A DNA stretch of 15,508 nt from Clostridiales bacterium (GTDB lineage Bacteria > Bacillota > Clostridia > Saccharofermentanales > UBA5734), in NCBI GenBank assembly GCA_007135995.1, contig SLHU01000381.1, forward strand, positions 1 to 15,508. Reading direction: 5' to 3'. Position numbers and translations under genes: made by a program. Below the pieces are notes generated by a model. It had not been told where the DNA came from. It saw nothing but the letters and a program-made list of their open reading frames with translations, and made no database searches. Below, piece after piece: positions 6,064 to 13,961 of this stretch. The stretch's first letter is position 1. Each line of letters begins with the position of its first letter.

Positions 6064-6810
6064 ATGAAGAAAGTATTTGCCAGAACCAGAGGGCTGACGG
6101 ATAAACCCTTTCATTACTGTCCTGGATGCACACACGGCATCATTCACCGGCTGATCGCGGAAGTGATGTGCGAAATGGATATTCTAGGTGAGACAATTGG
6201 CGTCTCGCCTGTGGGATGCACCTATAACAATTATGAATACTTCGCCTGTGATATGGTCCAGGCCGCGCATGGCCGGGCACCGGCCGTGGCAACCGGTATC
6301 AAACGTGTACATCCGGACCAGCCGGTTTTCACTTATCAGGGTGACGGGGATCTGGCGGCGATCGGCACCGCCGAAATTATTCATGCGGCTGCCAGAGGCG
6401 AGAAAATCACTGCTTTTTTTGCCAATAACGCGATTTACGGCATGACATCGGGTCAGATGGCGCCGACAACCTTGCTGGGGCAGGTCACCACAACGTCTCC
6501 TTTTGGACGGGACGCTGCCGTGGAGGGCTATCCGATCAATGTCAGCGAGATGCTGGCGACCATCCGGGGTGCTGTCTATATAGAACGTGTGGCTGTCAAT
6601 AATTTTAAGGAAATCAGCAAAGCGAAAAAAGCCATCGCCAAGGCATTCCGTGTCCAGCAGCAGAAACTGGGGTTCTCAATGGTTGAAATACTCTCAACAT
6701 GTCCGACAAACTGGGGCAAGGATCCAGTCGCGTCACTGCGCTGGCTTGAAGACGAGATGATGGCGCAGTATCCGCTGGGTGTTTTCCGCGGCGGGGATCT
6801 GGAGGTATAA
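6064..6810 (+). CDS. 2-oxoacid:ferredoxin oxidoreductase beta subunit (TPP-binding)
   Basis: 248 residues carrying the thiamine diphosphate site. Visible are HYCPGCTHG near residues 17-25, the GDGD at 93-96 followed by NN at 121-122 (the GDG-x(25-30)-NN TPP/Mg motif), and FFANNAIYGMTSGQMAPTT, which is strongly conserved in KOR/VOR beta subunits. It starts 2 nt after the vorB stop, with GGAGATA just upstream, and ends 1 nt before the gamma gene. It forms the catalytic core with the alpha subunit in the cytoplasm. Only the CPGC cysteine pair near the N-terminus is seen here, as expected when a separate delta ferredoxin exists. Confidence 0.92.
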   Translation: MKKVFARTRGLTDKPFHYCPGCTHGIIHRLIAEVMCEMDILGETIGVSPVGCTYNNYEYFACDMVQAAHGRAPAVATGIKRVHPDQPVFTYQGDGDLAAIGTAEIIHAAARGEKITAFFANNAIYGMTSGQMAPTTLLGQVTTTSPFGRDAAVEGYPINVSEMLATIRGAVYIERVAVNNFKEISKAKKAIAKAFRVQQQKLGFSMVEILSTCPTNWGKDPVASLRWLEDEMMAQYPLGVFRGGDLEV

Positions 6811-6811
6811 A

Positions 6812-7402
6812 ATGACAGATTTCTCTATTATTATCGCCGGTTTTGGCGGGCAGGGGATCTTGTCCGCAGGCATTATTGTTGCGACAGCAGCTTTGTTTGA
6901 AGGACGCGAGGTTTCATGGTTTCCGTCATACGGCCCTGAAATGCGCGGCGGGACTGCGAACTGCAGTGTCGTGATTTCGGATCAGGTGATTGGCTCACCG
7001 GTAATTAATGATACAGATGTGCTGATCGCGCTGACCGGACCATCAATGAAAAAGTTTGCGCGCCATGTGAAGTCAGGCGGATTGATCATTATAGACAGTT
7101 CTCTGGTCAAGGATGTGCCCGAACGTGACGATATCCTGTTTTTCCCAATACCGGCCTCAAAGATCGCGTCAGAAATGGGCAATATGACATTTGCAGCGAT
7201 TACCCTGTTGGGCTGCCTGGGCGCACATACAGAAAGCTATCAGCGTGAGTCGTTCGAAAAAGCGCTTTATGAAGCATTGCCGCAGCGTCATCATCATCTG
7301 ATTCCGGAAGAAATGAAAGCGTACGATCAGGGTGCCGCGTTTCAGGAGGTTGTTCTGACCCCGGAAGCGATAAAAGCCGTCACATGCAAAACAGTCAGGT
7401 GA
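6812..7402 (+). CDS. 2-oxoacid:ferredoxin oxidoreductase gamma subunit
   Basis: 196 residues. The N-terminus IIIAGFGGQGILSAGIIVATAAL is the glycine-rich signature of the gamma domain, which contributes to CoA binding and assembly. It is followed by VSWFPSYGPEMRGGTANCSVVIS, also diagnostic. The ATG at 6812 was chosen because GGAGG (6801-6805) lies 6 nt upstream; a longer reading from 6779 would overlap the beta subunit. Last gene of the operon, followed by an intrinsic terminator. The delta-alpha-beta-gamma order is common in clostridial VOR/KOR operons. Confidence 0.92.
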   Translation: MTDFSIIIAGFGGQGILSAGIIVATAALFEGREVSWFPSYGPEMRGGTANCSVVISDQVIGSPVINDTDVLIALTGPSMKKFARHVKSGGLIIIDSSLVKDVPERDDILFFPIPASKIASEMGNMTFAAITLLGCLGAHTESYQRESFEKALYEALPQRHHHLIPEEMKAYDQGAAFQEVVLTPEAIKAVTCKTVR

Positions 7403-7476
7403 ATCTGCCTGGCTGTCAAGTTAAATTCGTGCAGGAATACTACAAAGTTAACAGCAAGATTAGCAGCTTATTCTAC

Positions 7477-7504
7477 AAAGAGCGGTTTTATCTGCTCTTT
7501 TTGA
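7477..7504 (+). terminator. Intrinsic terminator of the VOR operon
   Basis: AAAGAGC (7477-7483) and GCTCTTT (7494-7500) pair around a 10-nt loop, and the stem runs into TTTTTGATT. It lies 74 bp after the gamma-subunit stop and just before the glgC promoter. Confidence 0.8.
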
Positions 7505-7532
7505 TTGTGCAAACAAAGTGTTACGGTATAAT
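7505..7532 (+). promoter_or_regulatory. Promoter of the glycogen operon
   Basis: A perfect TATAAT (7527-7532) is preceded at 16 bp by a weak -35, TTGTGC (7505-7510). Transcription would start near 7539. The poor -35 suggests activator help, but no activator site is recognisable. Confidence 0.65.
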
Positions 7533-7538
7533 AAAATT

Positions 7539-7681
7539 ACATGAAACCTGACGTGCCGTAAGGCTGAGGCACGCGTCACAGTGTTCAGGGGCAGCTGCAT
7601 GTTTTTTCAGCCGCCTGACTGCTGCAAGGAATCGCTGCCTGCTGACTGCCGGCAGACATGGATGACAGGAGGAAAAAACGA
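7539..7681 (+). promoter_or_regulatory. Structured ~140-nt leader of glgC
   Basis: No convincing gene. Three structures can be drawn. Stem TGACGTGCC (7549-7557) pairs with GGCACGCGTCA (7568-7578) with a 2-nt bulge. TCAGG...GCTG (7585-7597) pairs with CAGC...CCTGA (7608-7618) across an internal loop, with six T in the apical loop. The palindrome CTGCCGGCAG (7646-7655) lies 11 nt before the AGGAGG (7667-7672) of glgC. No known riboswitch class is recognised. Confidence 0.45.
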
Positions 7682-8938
7682 GTGGCACGTAATGAGATTA
7701 TCGCTATGGTACTGGCCGGTGGACAAGGTTCACGCCTGGGTGTTCTGACAAAGCATCTTGCAAAACCGGCTGTTCCTTTTGGCAGCCGCTACAGAATTAT
7801 TGATTTCCCGCTGAGCAACTGTATAAATTCCGGCATTGAGACCGTCGGCGTACTCACACAGTATCAGCCTCTGGCGCTCAACACGTATATTGGCAATGGT
7901 CATCCGTGGGATCTGGACCGCAACAAGGGAGGGGCGTTTATTTTGCCGCCTTACCAGAGTTCGGAAAGAAGTGACTGGTATACAGAAACCGCAAACGCTA
8001 TTTTCCAGAATATGGAATTTATTGAAAACTGCGATCCAAAGCATGTTCTGATCTTATCAGGTGATCATATTTATAAAATGAATTACGCGAAAATGCTGCA
8101 GACACACATACGTGAGGCCGCAGACGCGACCATCGCGGTTATTGAAGTGCCGTGGGAAGAAGCATCGCGTTTTGGACTGATGAACACCGATGAAAACGAT
8201 AATATCACTGAGTTTGAAGAAAAACCGGAAGCGCCAAAAAGCAACCTCGCGTCTATGGGTGTTTATATTTTCACCTGGGATACGCTGCGCCGATATCTCA
8301 TAGAAGATGAGCACAACCAGAAATCGAATCATGATTTCGGTAAAAATATTATTCCCCGTATGCTCCAGGATCAGGCAAAGCTGACTGCCTACCGTTTCTG
8401 CGGCTACTGGAAAGATGTCGGAACCATCGCCAGTTTATGGGAATCGAATATGGATATTCTTGATCGGCCGGAAGAGCTTAATTTCCGGGATCGTGAATGG
8501 CGTATATACAGCAAAAATCCGGTTAAGCCGGCGCATTACATTGCGAAAAACGCCAGTGTCGTCAATAGTGCCTTAACCGATGGCTGCTCCATTTACGGTA
8601 AAGTGGAGCACTCTGTTTTATCCAACAGTGTTACCGTTGAAAAAGGTGCAGTTGTCAAAGACTCAATCCTGATGCCGGGGGTAACGGTTCAGGAAGGTGC
8701 TTTTCTAGATAAATGCATAGTCGGCTTTGAGACGGTCATCGGACGAAACGTAAGAGCCGGGGTTTCTGTAAAAGTGAAAAGCCGTTTTACCAGCCCGCAC
8801 TGCCAGGATCAGATAACCGTATTTGAACGCGGACTGAAAATAAGAGACAATGTGGAGATACCGGGGAACTGCATGGTTGAAATCGGAGACGACGGTACCA
8901 GCAACGAGCTGATTGAGTATACGTTTCGCGTACGCTGA
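7682..8938 (+). CDS. glgC: Glucose-1-phosphate adenylyltransferase, catalytic subunit
   Basis: Makes ADP-glucose from glucose-1-phosphate and ATP, the committed step of glycogen synthesis. 418 residues from GTG 7682-7684, chosen because AGGAGG stands 9 nt upstream. The ATG at 7658 would place that Shine-Dalgarno inside the gene and add eight residues (MDDRRKKR) outside the family start. The nucleotide-binding motif GGQGSRL (residues 13-19) is complete, followed by [20 protein letters not shown]. Further motifs are [13 protein letters not shown] with the catalytic aspartate, EFEEKP, and [18 protein letters not shown] in the sugar-phosphate site. The C-terminal half is a left-handed beta-helix of hexapeptide-like repeats. 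Paired with glgD 13 bp downstream, so probably a heterotetramer. Confidence 0.97.
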   Translation: MARNEIIAMVLAGGQGSRLGVLTKHLAKPAVPFGSRYRIIDFPLSNCINSGIETVGVLTQYQPLALNTYIGNGHPWDLDRNKGGAFILPPYQSSERSDWYTETANAIFQNMEFIENCDPKHVLILSGDHIYKMNYAKMLQTHIREAADATIAVIEVPWEEASRFGLMNTDENDNITEFEEKPEAPKSNLASMGVYIFTWDTLRRYLIEDEHNQKSNHDFGKNIIPRMLQDQAKLTAYRFCGYWKDVGTIASLWESNMDILDRPEELNFRDREWRIYSKNPVKPAHYIAKNASVVNSALTDGCSIYGKVEHSVLSNSVTVEKGAVVKDSILMPGVTVQEGAFLDKCIVGFETVIGRNVRAGVSVKVKSRFTSPHCQDQITVFERGLKIRDNVEIPGNCMVEIGDDGTSNELIEYTFRVR

Positions 8939-8951
8939 AGGAGGATAACCA

Positions 8952-10064
8952 ATGTTTATAAACGCAATGGGGCTGATTTTAGCTGATCACAGGAAGATTC
9001 ATCTGGGGGATTTGTCCCGCCCGCGCGCGCTGGCCGCGATCCCGTTCGGCGGACGCTACCGGATCATCGATTTCATGCTGTCAAATATGGTCAACTCAGG
9101 CATTTCCCAGATAGGCGTGATCGCGCTGAGCAAGTACAAGTCCCTGATGGACCATCTGGGAACAGGCAGCTCCTGGGATCTTGACCGCAAGCAGCCGGGG
9201 CTGAATCTGCTGCCGCCTTATATTAATACCGCCAATGTAGATCGCGGCGGTGAAGCGGATGACCTCACCGGGCTGCTTGATTTTTTCAGAGCTTATCCGC
9301 ATAAATACGTTATTGTGGCCGACAGCAATATGGTGTTGAACGCCACCTTCGATGACTTTGTCAGCAAGCATGAAGAAAGCGGTGCCGATATCAGTGTCAT
9401 GTATAATCGTGACAGCACCCGATACGGCAGTCCGAGCATGATTCTTAATCTTGACCGTCGCGGCTATCTGCGCGACATGATGCTGGACCCGCCAAAACCC
9501 TCAGCCACGCGCTGCTCACTGGGCATCGCCGTGCTGGACCGCGAGCTGCTGATCGACCTGGTCAGTGAATCCATTGCCCGCGGCGACAGGGATTTTTCAA
9601 TTGACGGCCTGATGAAAATGTATAAGCAGTACCGGGTGCGCGGGATTGAATACAAAGGTAAAGTCTTGAGAATCAACAGTATTCCGACCTATTTTGCCGG
9701 TACCATGCGGCTGCTGGACGATGCGTTCCGCAATGAACTGTTTGGTTCTGGCCTGCCTGTTTATACGAAAGTTAAAGATGAAGCACCCACCCTCTATATT
9801 GAGGGCAATGCCGTCAGCAATTCGGTTATTTCCGACGGCTGCCTGATTACCGGTGAGGTGACCGATAGCATGATCTTTCGCGGCGTGACGATCTCAAAGC
9901 ATGCGGTTATCAGAAACTGCATTATTATGCAGGATGTTTATGTATCGGAAGGTGTGGAACTGGAGAATGTGATACTGGATAAAAACTGCGTGATCAGGCC
10001 CGGCATCAAGCTGGTTGGCCAGACAGATTATCCTGTAGTCATTGGAAAGGGGGCGATTGTCTGA
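8952..10064 (+). CDS. glgD: GlgD, non-catalytic partner of ADP-glucose pyrophosphorylase
   Basis: 370-residue paralogue of GlgC. It shares IPFGGRYRIIDFMLSNMVNSGI, SSWDLDRK and the C-terminal beta-helix (SNSVISDGCLITGEV, VIRNCIIMQDV). However, the N-terminal GGxGxRL nucleotide loop is replaced by LILADHRKIHLGDL, and the GDH catalytic aspartate segment is ADSNMVLNA. In Bacillota GlgD is known as a regulatory or helper subunit that raises GlgC activity. GGAGG lies 8 nt before the ATG. The stop overlaps the glgA start (TGATG at 10062-10066), indicating translational coupling. Confidence 0.95.
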   Translation: MFINAMGLILADHRKIHLGDLSRPRALAAIPFGGRYRIIDFMLSNMVNSGISQIGVIALSKYKSLMDHLGTGSSWDLDRKQPGLNLLPPYINTANVDRGGEADDLTGLLDFFRAYPHKYVIVADSNMVLNATFDDFVSKHEESGADISVMYNRDSTRYGSPSMILNLDRRGYLRDMMLDPPKPSATRCSLGIAVLDRELLIDLVSESIARGDRDFSIDGLMKMYKQYRVRGIEYKGKVLRINSIPTYFAGTMRLLDDAFRNELFGSGLPVYTKVKDEAPTLYIEGNAVSNSVISDGCLITGEVTDSMIFRGVTISKHAVIRNCIIMQDVYVSEGVELENVILDKNCVIRPGIKLVGQTDYPVVIGKGAIV

Positions 10065-11512
10065 TGAAAATCAAAACACTCTTTGTATCAGCGGAAATGG
10101 CGCCGCTGGCACAGTCAGGAGGCCTTGGTGACGTGGTGGGCGCTTTGCCGTCGCGGCTAAAAGCCCAGGGACACGATGTGCGTGTGGTTTTGCCGCTGTA
10201 TAAAAAAATTAAACAGAAATACGAAAAGAAGCTGAAGTTCCTCCGCTGGTCCATGATCAAGCTGGGGTGGCGGACCATGTACAGCGGCCTGCTGAGCATG
10301 AAGCTTGATGGTGTGACAATTTACTTTATTGACAATGATTTTTACTTTGGCCATGACCCGCTGTATATTGATTATTCCTTTGATATAGAGCGTTTCAGTT
10401 TTTTCCAGCGCGCGGTTCTGGAGGCTTTAGGTGAGCCGATGGATTTTGAACCAGATATACTGCATCTGCATGACTGGCAGACCGCGATGATTCCCTGTCT
10501 GCTTGATGCGCATTACCGGCCGTACGGGTATCATCAGAAAGTCCGCACATTACTGACCATCCATAATCTGAAATATCAGGGCATTCACGGCAGAGAGCGG
10601 ATCGCTGACCTGATGGATCTGCCGGATCGGTATATGTCGGAGTTCGGCGTGCTGAAAGACGGTGTGCCGAATTTCATGAAAGCCGGCATCGTATACGCGG
10701 ACCGGGTGAATACCGTTTCTCCGAACTACGCAGCCGAGATTATGACAGCTTACTATGGCGAAGGGCTGGAGGTGCTGCTGCAAAGCCAGGCCTATAAGCT
10801 CAGCGGCATCCTCAACGGGATTGACGAGATCAGCTATAACCCCGCGTCTGACGAATCAATCGCCAGATGCTACGATCTGAAAACCTGGAAAGAAGGCAAG
10901 GCCGCCTGTAAAAACGCGCTGCAAAAAGAACTTGGTCTGGAACAGACCGGGCATCAGCCGCTCGCTGTTATGATATCCAGACTGGTTGACCAGAAAGGTC
11001 TGGACCTGCTGCTGCGCATCCTCGACGAAATGCTGCACAGCGGTATACAAGTCGCTGTATTGGGCACCGGGGAACCCTATTATGAACAGGCTCTGCGTGA
11101 AATCGCTGCCCGCAATCCGCGACGACTGGCCGTCCGCATCTTGTTTGACATTGATTTGTCGCGGCGGCTGTATGCCGGCGGAGATTTGTTTTTGATGCCC
11201 TCTTTATTTGAACCCTGCGGTCTTTCTCAGATGATTGCCATGCGTTACGGTACGCTGCCTGTTGTCAGAGAAACCGGCGGGCTAAAAGATACAGTGATTC
11301 CTTTTAACCCGGAAACAAATGAAGGTAACGGCTTCTCATTTGCGAATATTAACGCTCACGAATTACTCTTTAAGGTGCAGGATGCTGCGAATACCTACCG
11401 CGAGCGGCCGCAGGAGTGGCAGAAGCTGGTTGAATCTGCCATGAAGGGCGATTATTCATGGAACCGTTCAGCCAGAGATTATCTTGACCTGTATCGCATG
11501 CTGATTGGCTGA
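10064..11512 (+). CDS. glgA: Glycogen synthase (ADP-glucose dependent), GT5
   Basis: Transfers glucose from ADP-glucose to the growing alpha-1,4-glucan. 482 residues, the normal length. The N-terminal Rossmann domain includes the glycine loop QSGGLGDVVGALP (residues 17-29), HLHDWQTAMIP and TIHNLKYQG. The C-terminal domain carries SRLVDQKGLDLLL, and SLFEPCGLSQMIAMRYGTLPVV with the conserved Glu about residue 383 and the ETGGLKDTV motif. The KxGGL lysine that contacts ADP-glucose in the E. coli enzyme (Lys15) is glutamine here (Gln17). Otherwise all landmarks are intact. It starts on the glgD stop with AAGGGGG upstream. Downstream the GH13 gene follows after 48 bp, probably in the same transcript. 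Confidence 0.96.
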   Translation: MKIKTLFVSAEMAPLAQSGGLGDVVGALPSRLKAQGHDVRVVLPLYKKIKQKYEKKLKFLRWSMIKLGWRTMYSGLLSMKLDGVTIYFIDNDFYFGHDPLYIDYSFDIERFSFFQRAVLEALGEPMDFEPDILHLHDWQTAMIPCLLDAHYRPYGYHQKVRTLLTIHNLKYQGIHGRERIADLMDLPDRYMSEFGVLKDGVPNFMKAGIVYADRVNTVSPNYAAEIMTAYYGEGLEVLLQSQAYKLSGILNGIDEISYNPASDESIARCYDLKTWKEGKAACKNALQKELGLEQTGHQPLAVMISRLVDQKGLDLLLRILDEMLHSGIQVAVLGTGEPYYEQALREIAARNPRRLAVRILFDIDLSRRLYAGGDLFLMPSLFEPCGLSQMIAMRYGTLPVVRETGGLKDTVIPFNPETNEGNGFSFANINAHELLFKVQDAANTYRERPQEWQKLVESAMKGDYSWNRSARDYLDLYRMLIG

Positions 11513-11560
11513 TGACGCTGATCGTTGAGATTCAGACCTTGAAAGGATGTACCTGACAAT

Positions 11561-13504
11561 ATGCAGATACAGCATTTAAGCCGATCAGAAAACTACCGTG
11601 CGCCATACGGTGCTGTTACGGTCGGCACAAGCATCCGGTTTCGACTCGATATCAACAAAGAGGACGGACAGGTTAAGACTGTTTCTCTTTGCTATGCCTA
11701 CGGCCTGCAGCTTTTTCATGAAAGCAGGATTCGCCTGGACCGGATAAAACAGTCCCAGAGCTGGGAAATAAACCTTCGCATGCCAATGGAATCGGGATTG
11801 TTTTTTTACTGGTTTGAAGTCGACATGGATCACCACAGAATTTTCTATACGGCTGACCGCGACTCAGCAGACGGGAGAGGGGTGGTCAGCAGCAGCCGTC
11901 CCAAATACCATCCCGGAGAAACACATCATCCGTCAGCCTGGCAGGTAACCCTATATGAACGCGATTTTCATGTGCCGGAATGGCTGATCGGCGCTGTGAT
12001 CTATCAGATTTTTCCTGATCGCTTCCGTCGGGATCGGAATTTCAGCTTAACCCGCTTTCATGACAACCAGTTTCCGGAGCGTATTTTCCATCCTATCTGG
12101 CATGAAGAAGTTGATTATATCGGCAAACCCGAAACAGGCTATCTGGCCTGCGATTTTTTTGGCGGGTCACTTGAAGGCATCAGGGAAAAACTGGATGACC
12201 TGGCTCGTCTGGGCATTCAGGCCATCTATCTCAATCCGGTATTTAAAGCGCGATCATCCCATCGGTACGACACCGGAGATTATGAGCAGATTGATCCGCT
12301 GCTGGGGGATGAAAAGCATTTTCGCAAACTGTGCGAGGATGCCGAGAAGCGAGGCATACGGATTTTGCTTGATGGTGTTTTCAGTCATACAGGCGCTGAC
12401 AGCCGTTATTTCAATAAACTTGAGCGATATAGCGAGGAAAGCGGCGCTTACCAGGAAGCTAAGGGTAAAGGATTATCGCCTTACAGCAGCTGGTATAGCT
12501 TTCATCGCAGAGGCGATCAGCTTCTCTATGATTCCTGGTGGGGGTTTCAGGACCTTCCCAGTGTCAATGAACATGATCTGACTTATCAGGATTATATCGC
12601 CGGCAGGAAGGGTATTGTCCGGCGCTGGCTGAAGCTTGGCGCGTCAGGCTGGCGGCTTGATGTTTCAGATGAACTGCCCGATTCTTTCTTAAGGTCCCTG
12701 CGCAAGGCCTGCAAGGCAGAAAAGAAAGATGCAGTGCTGATGGGTGAAATATGGGAAAACGCCAGTCATAAGATTAGTTATGGCAATTACCGCGACTTTC
12801 TGTTTGGCAGAACTCATGATAATGTGATGGGTTATCCTTTTCAGCAGGCGCTGACGGGCTGGCTGGCAGGCCATCATCCGGCTGAAAAGCTGGCGACAAT
12901 GCTCGAAGAGATTCGGGAGCATTATCCGCTGCCAAGCTTTTACAGCAGTTTTAACCTGATCAGCAGTCACGATATTCCGCGGGCGATCACCACAATGGCC
13001 GGTAAACCTGATCCCGGCAGCAGAGAAGACCAGGTAACCTGCCACCTGTCGCCTGAAGAACGTGAGCTGGGTGAAAAATATCTGCGGCTGGCCATTTTTT
13101 TCCAGGTGGTGTTCCCCGGCGCTGTTTCGATCTACTACGGCGATGAGATCGGCATGGAAGGGTACCGCGACCCGTTTAACCGGCGCACCTACCCTGAAGA
13201 TCAGGATTTTGGTGCCGGGCTTCGTGCCTGGTTTGAGAAAACGGCCTCACTGCGTTCACAATGGCCCGTGCTGCGAACCGGATTTTTCAAGTTTATGAAA
13301 GCTTCCGGCCATGTCGTTGTACTCAGCCGCTGGCTTGAGCATGGAAAGGATGTCTTTGGCAAATCGCAGACGGGGCCGAGTGATATTTTGGCTGCGGTCA
13401 ACCGAAGCCCCAAAAAGCAGTTTGTACAACTGCCTGACAAAGACCTGACTTTGCCGGCACACAGTGTCCTGATTGAGGTGGACGGCAAACCTTTTAAACT
13501 GTAA
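11561..13504 (+). CDS. GH13 alpha-glucan hydrolase (neopullulanase/cyclomaltodextrinase-like) in the glycogen operon
   Basis: 647-residue alpha-amylase-family enzyme, predicted cytoplasmic since no signal peptide is visible. An N-terminal region of about 130 residues looks like the beta-sandwich (CBM34-like) of neopullulanase-type enzymes. The barrel begins at VIYQIFPDRF. Conserved regions are DGVFSHTG (D271, H276), GWRLDVSDELP with nucleophile D367, LMGEIWENA with acid/base E396, and ISSHDIPRAI with D471. A short C-terminal beta domain follows. It would cleave alpha-1,4 (possibly alpha-1,6) bonds in glycogen or maltodextrins. It is the last gene of the glg unit, where other bacteria often keep a branching enzyme or phosphorylase; neither is present here. 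The ribosome binding site (GAAAGGATG, about 12 nt before the ATG) is weak. Exact substrate cannot be read from sequence. Confidence 0.88.
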   Translation: MQIQHLSRSENYRAPYGAVTVGTSIRFRLDINKEDGQVKTVSLCYAYGLQLFHESRIRLDRIKQSQSWEINLRMPMESGLFFYWFEVDMDHHRIFYTADRDSADGRGVVSSSRPKYHPGETHHPSAWQVTLYERDFHVPEWLIGAVIYQIFPDRFRRDRNFSLTRFHDNQFPERIFHPIWHEEVDYIGKPETGYLACDFFGGSLEGIREKLDDLARLGIQAIYLNPVFKARSSHRYDTGDYEQIDPLLGDEKHFRKLCEDAEKRGIRILLDGVFSHTGADSRYFNKLERYSEESGAYQEAKGKGLSPYSSWYSFHRRGDQLLYDSWWGFQDLPSVNEHDLTYQDYIAGRKGIVRRWLKLGASGWRLDVSDELPDSFLRSLRKACKAEKKDAVLMGEIWENASHKISYGNYRDFLFGRTHDNVMGYPFQQALTGWLAGHHPAEKLATMLEEIREHYPLPSFYSSFNLISSHDIPRAITTMAGKPDPGSREDQVTCHLSPEERELGEKYLRLAIFFQVVFPGAVSIYYGDEIGMEGYRDPFNRRTYPEDQDFGAGLRAWFEKTASLRSQWPVLRTGFFKFMKASGHVVVLSRWLEHGKDVFGKSQTGPSDILAAVNRSPKKQFVQLPDKDLTLPAHSVLIEVDGKPFKL

Positions 13505-13533
13505 TGCAGCCTGTCTGTCAGACTTTGCCTTCT

Positions 13534-13587
13534 CGGACGCCGCATTCAGACACCATAATGCGGACGCCGCAATCAGACATTATAAAA
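13534..13587. repeat. Two tandem 27-bp repeats after the glycogen operon
   Basis: 13534-13560 and 13561-13587 abut exactly. Both begin CGGACGCCGC, then ATTCAGACA or AATCAGACA, then an AT-rich end (CCATAATG, TTATAAAA). 18 of the first 19 positions match. They sit between the GH13 stop and the bidirectional terminator. No function recognised. Confidence 0.75.
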
Positions 13588-13594
13588 AGACAAA

Positions 13595-13651
13595 CAAAAA
13601 TCCGAACGTCCCGGCAGCAGGAAAACCTGCTCTGGTCAGTTCGGATTTTTG
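13595..13651. terminator. Bidirectional terminator between the glycogen operon and tRNA-Leu
   Basis: CAAAAATCCGAAC (13595-13607) and GTTCGGATTTTTG (13639-13651) are perfectly complementary. Inside, AGCAGG-AAAA-CCTGCT forms a second stem. The A/T ends give a U-run in both directions. On the minus strand it starts 5 nt after the tRNA CCA end, so it terminates the tRNA and, from the other side, the glg-GH13 mRNA. Confidence 0.88.
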
Positions 13652-13655
13652 CTTC

Positions 13656-13738
13656 TGGTGCGGTCAAAGGGACTTGAACCCTTACGGTTGCCCACACGGC
13701 CCTCAACCGTGCGCGTCTGCCGATTCCGCCATGACCGC
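13656..13738 (-). tRNA. tRNA-Leu (anticodon GAG)
   Basis: On the minus strand an 83-nt cloverleaf can be folded. The acceptor GCGGTCA (13738-13732) pairs with TGACCGC, followed by discriminator A and an encoded CCA (13656-13658). The anticodon stem CACGG/CCGTG encloses loop TTGAGGG, so the anticodon is GAG, reading CUU/CUC leucine codons. A long variable arm as in class II tRNAs and a T arm with TTCAAGT are present. The D arm shows TGGCGGAATCGGCAGACGC, typical of tRNA-Leu. It stands alone, with its own promoter and terminator. Confidence 0.96.
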
Positions 13739-13769
13739 ATGAATCAGGCTTGCCGTTTCGGCATCTGCA

Positions 13770-13799
13770 ATTATAGTCGTGATCTCGTCTATTTGTCAA
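13770..13799 (-). promoter_or_regulatory. Promoter of tRNA-Leu
   Basis: On the minus strand TTGACA (13799-13794) and TATAAT (13775-13770), both perfect consensus, are 18 bp apart. Transcription would start near 13763, leaving a 5' leader of about 25 nt that can form GCCG-AAA-CGGC before the mature tRNA. Confidence 0.9.
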
Positions 13800-13849
13800 C
13801 ACCGTGATCAGTAAAAAACCCTGTCAGTTTAATTTTCAACGCAGATTGA

Positions 13850-13877
13850 TTGCAAATTTGATGATTTATGTTAATAT
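13850..13877 (+). promoter_or_regulatory. Possible promoter of the paaK-family gene
   Basis: TTGCAA (13850-13855), 16 bp, then TAATAT (13872-13877), preceded by TG at the extended -10 position (13869-13870). Moderate match only. The predicted leader to the ATG at 13962 is about 78 nt with no clear structure. Confidence 0.4.
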
Positions 13878-13961
13878 GTCCTATGAAATAAACAGTCCGC
13901 TGAACCTGTGTCTGGCGCTATACGAGAAGCATAAGAACCGTTTTTGAGGAGGAAAAATAAT

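Noticed and set aside
7541..7561. Six-codon frame MKPDVP in the glgC leader as a leader peptide
   Set aside because: It has no Shine-Dalgarno and starts within a few nucleotides of the predicted transcription start.
7598..7607. T6 run in the glgC leader as an intrinsic terminator (attenuator)
   Set aside because: No stable GC stem ends directly before it; the T-run is better placed as the loop of the 7585-7618 hairpin.
8952..10064. GlgD as a decayed glgC copy (pseudogene)
   Set aside because: The frame is intact, and loss of the GGxGxRL loop is the normal state of the GlgD family.
13518..13802. 94-codon minus-strand frame with internal repeats
   Set aside because: It runs through the tRNA-Leu, its terminator and its promoter. 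The apparent protein repeats merely translate the 27-bp DNA repeat.
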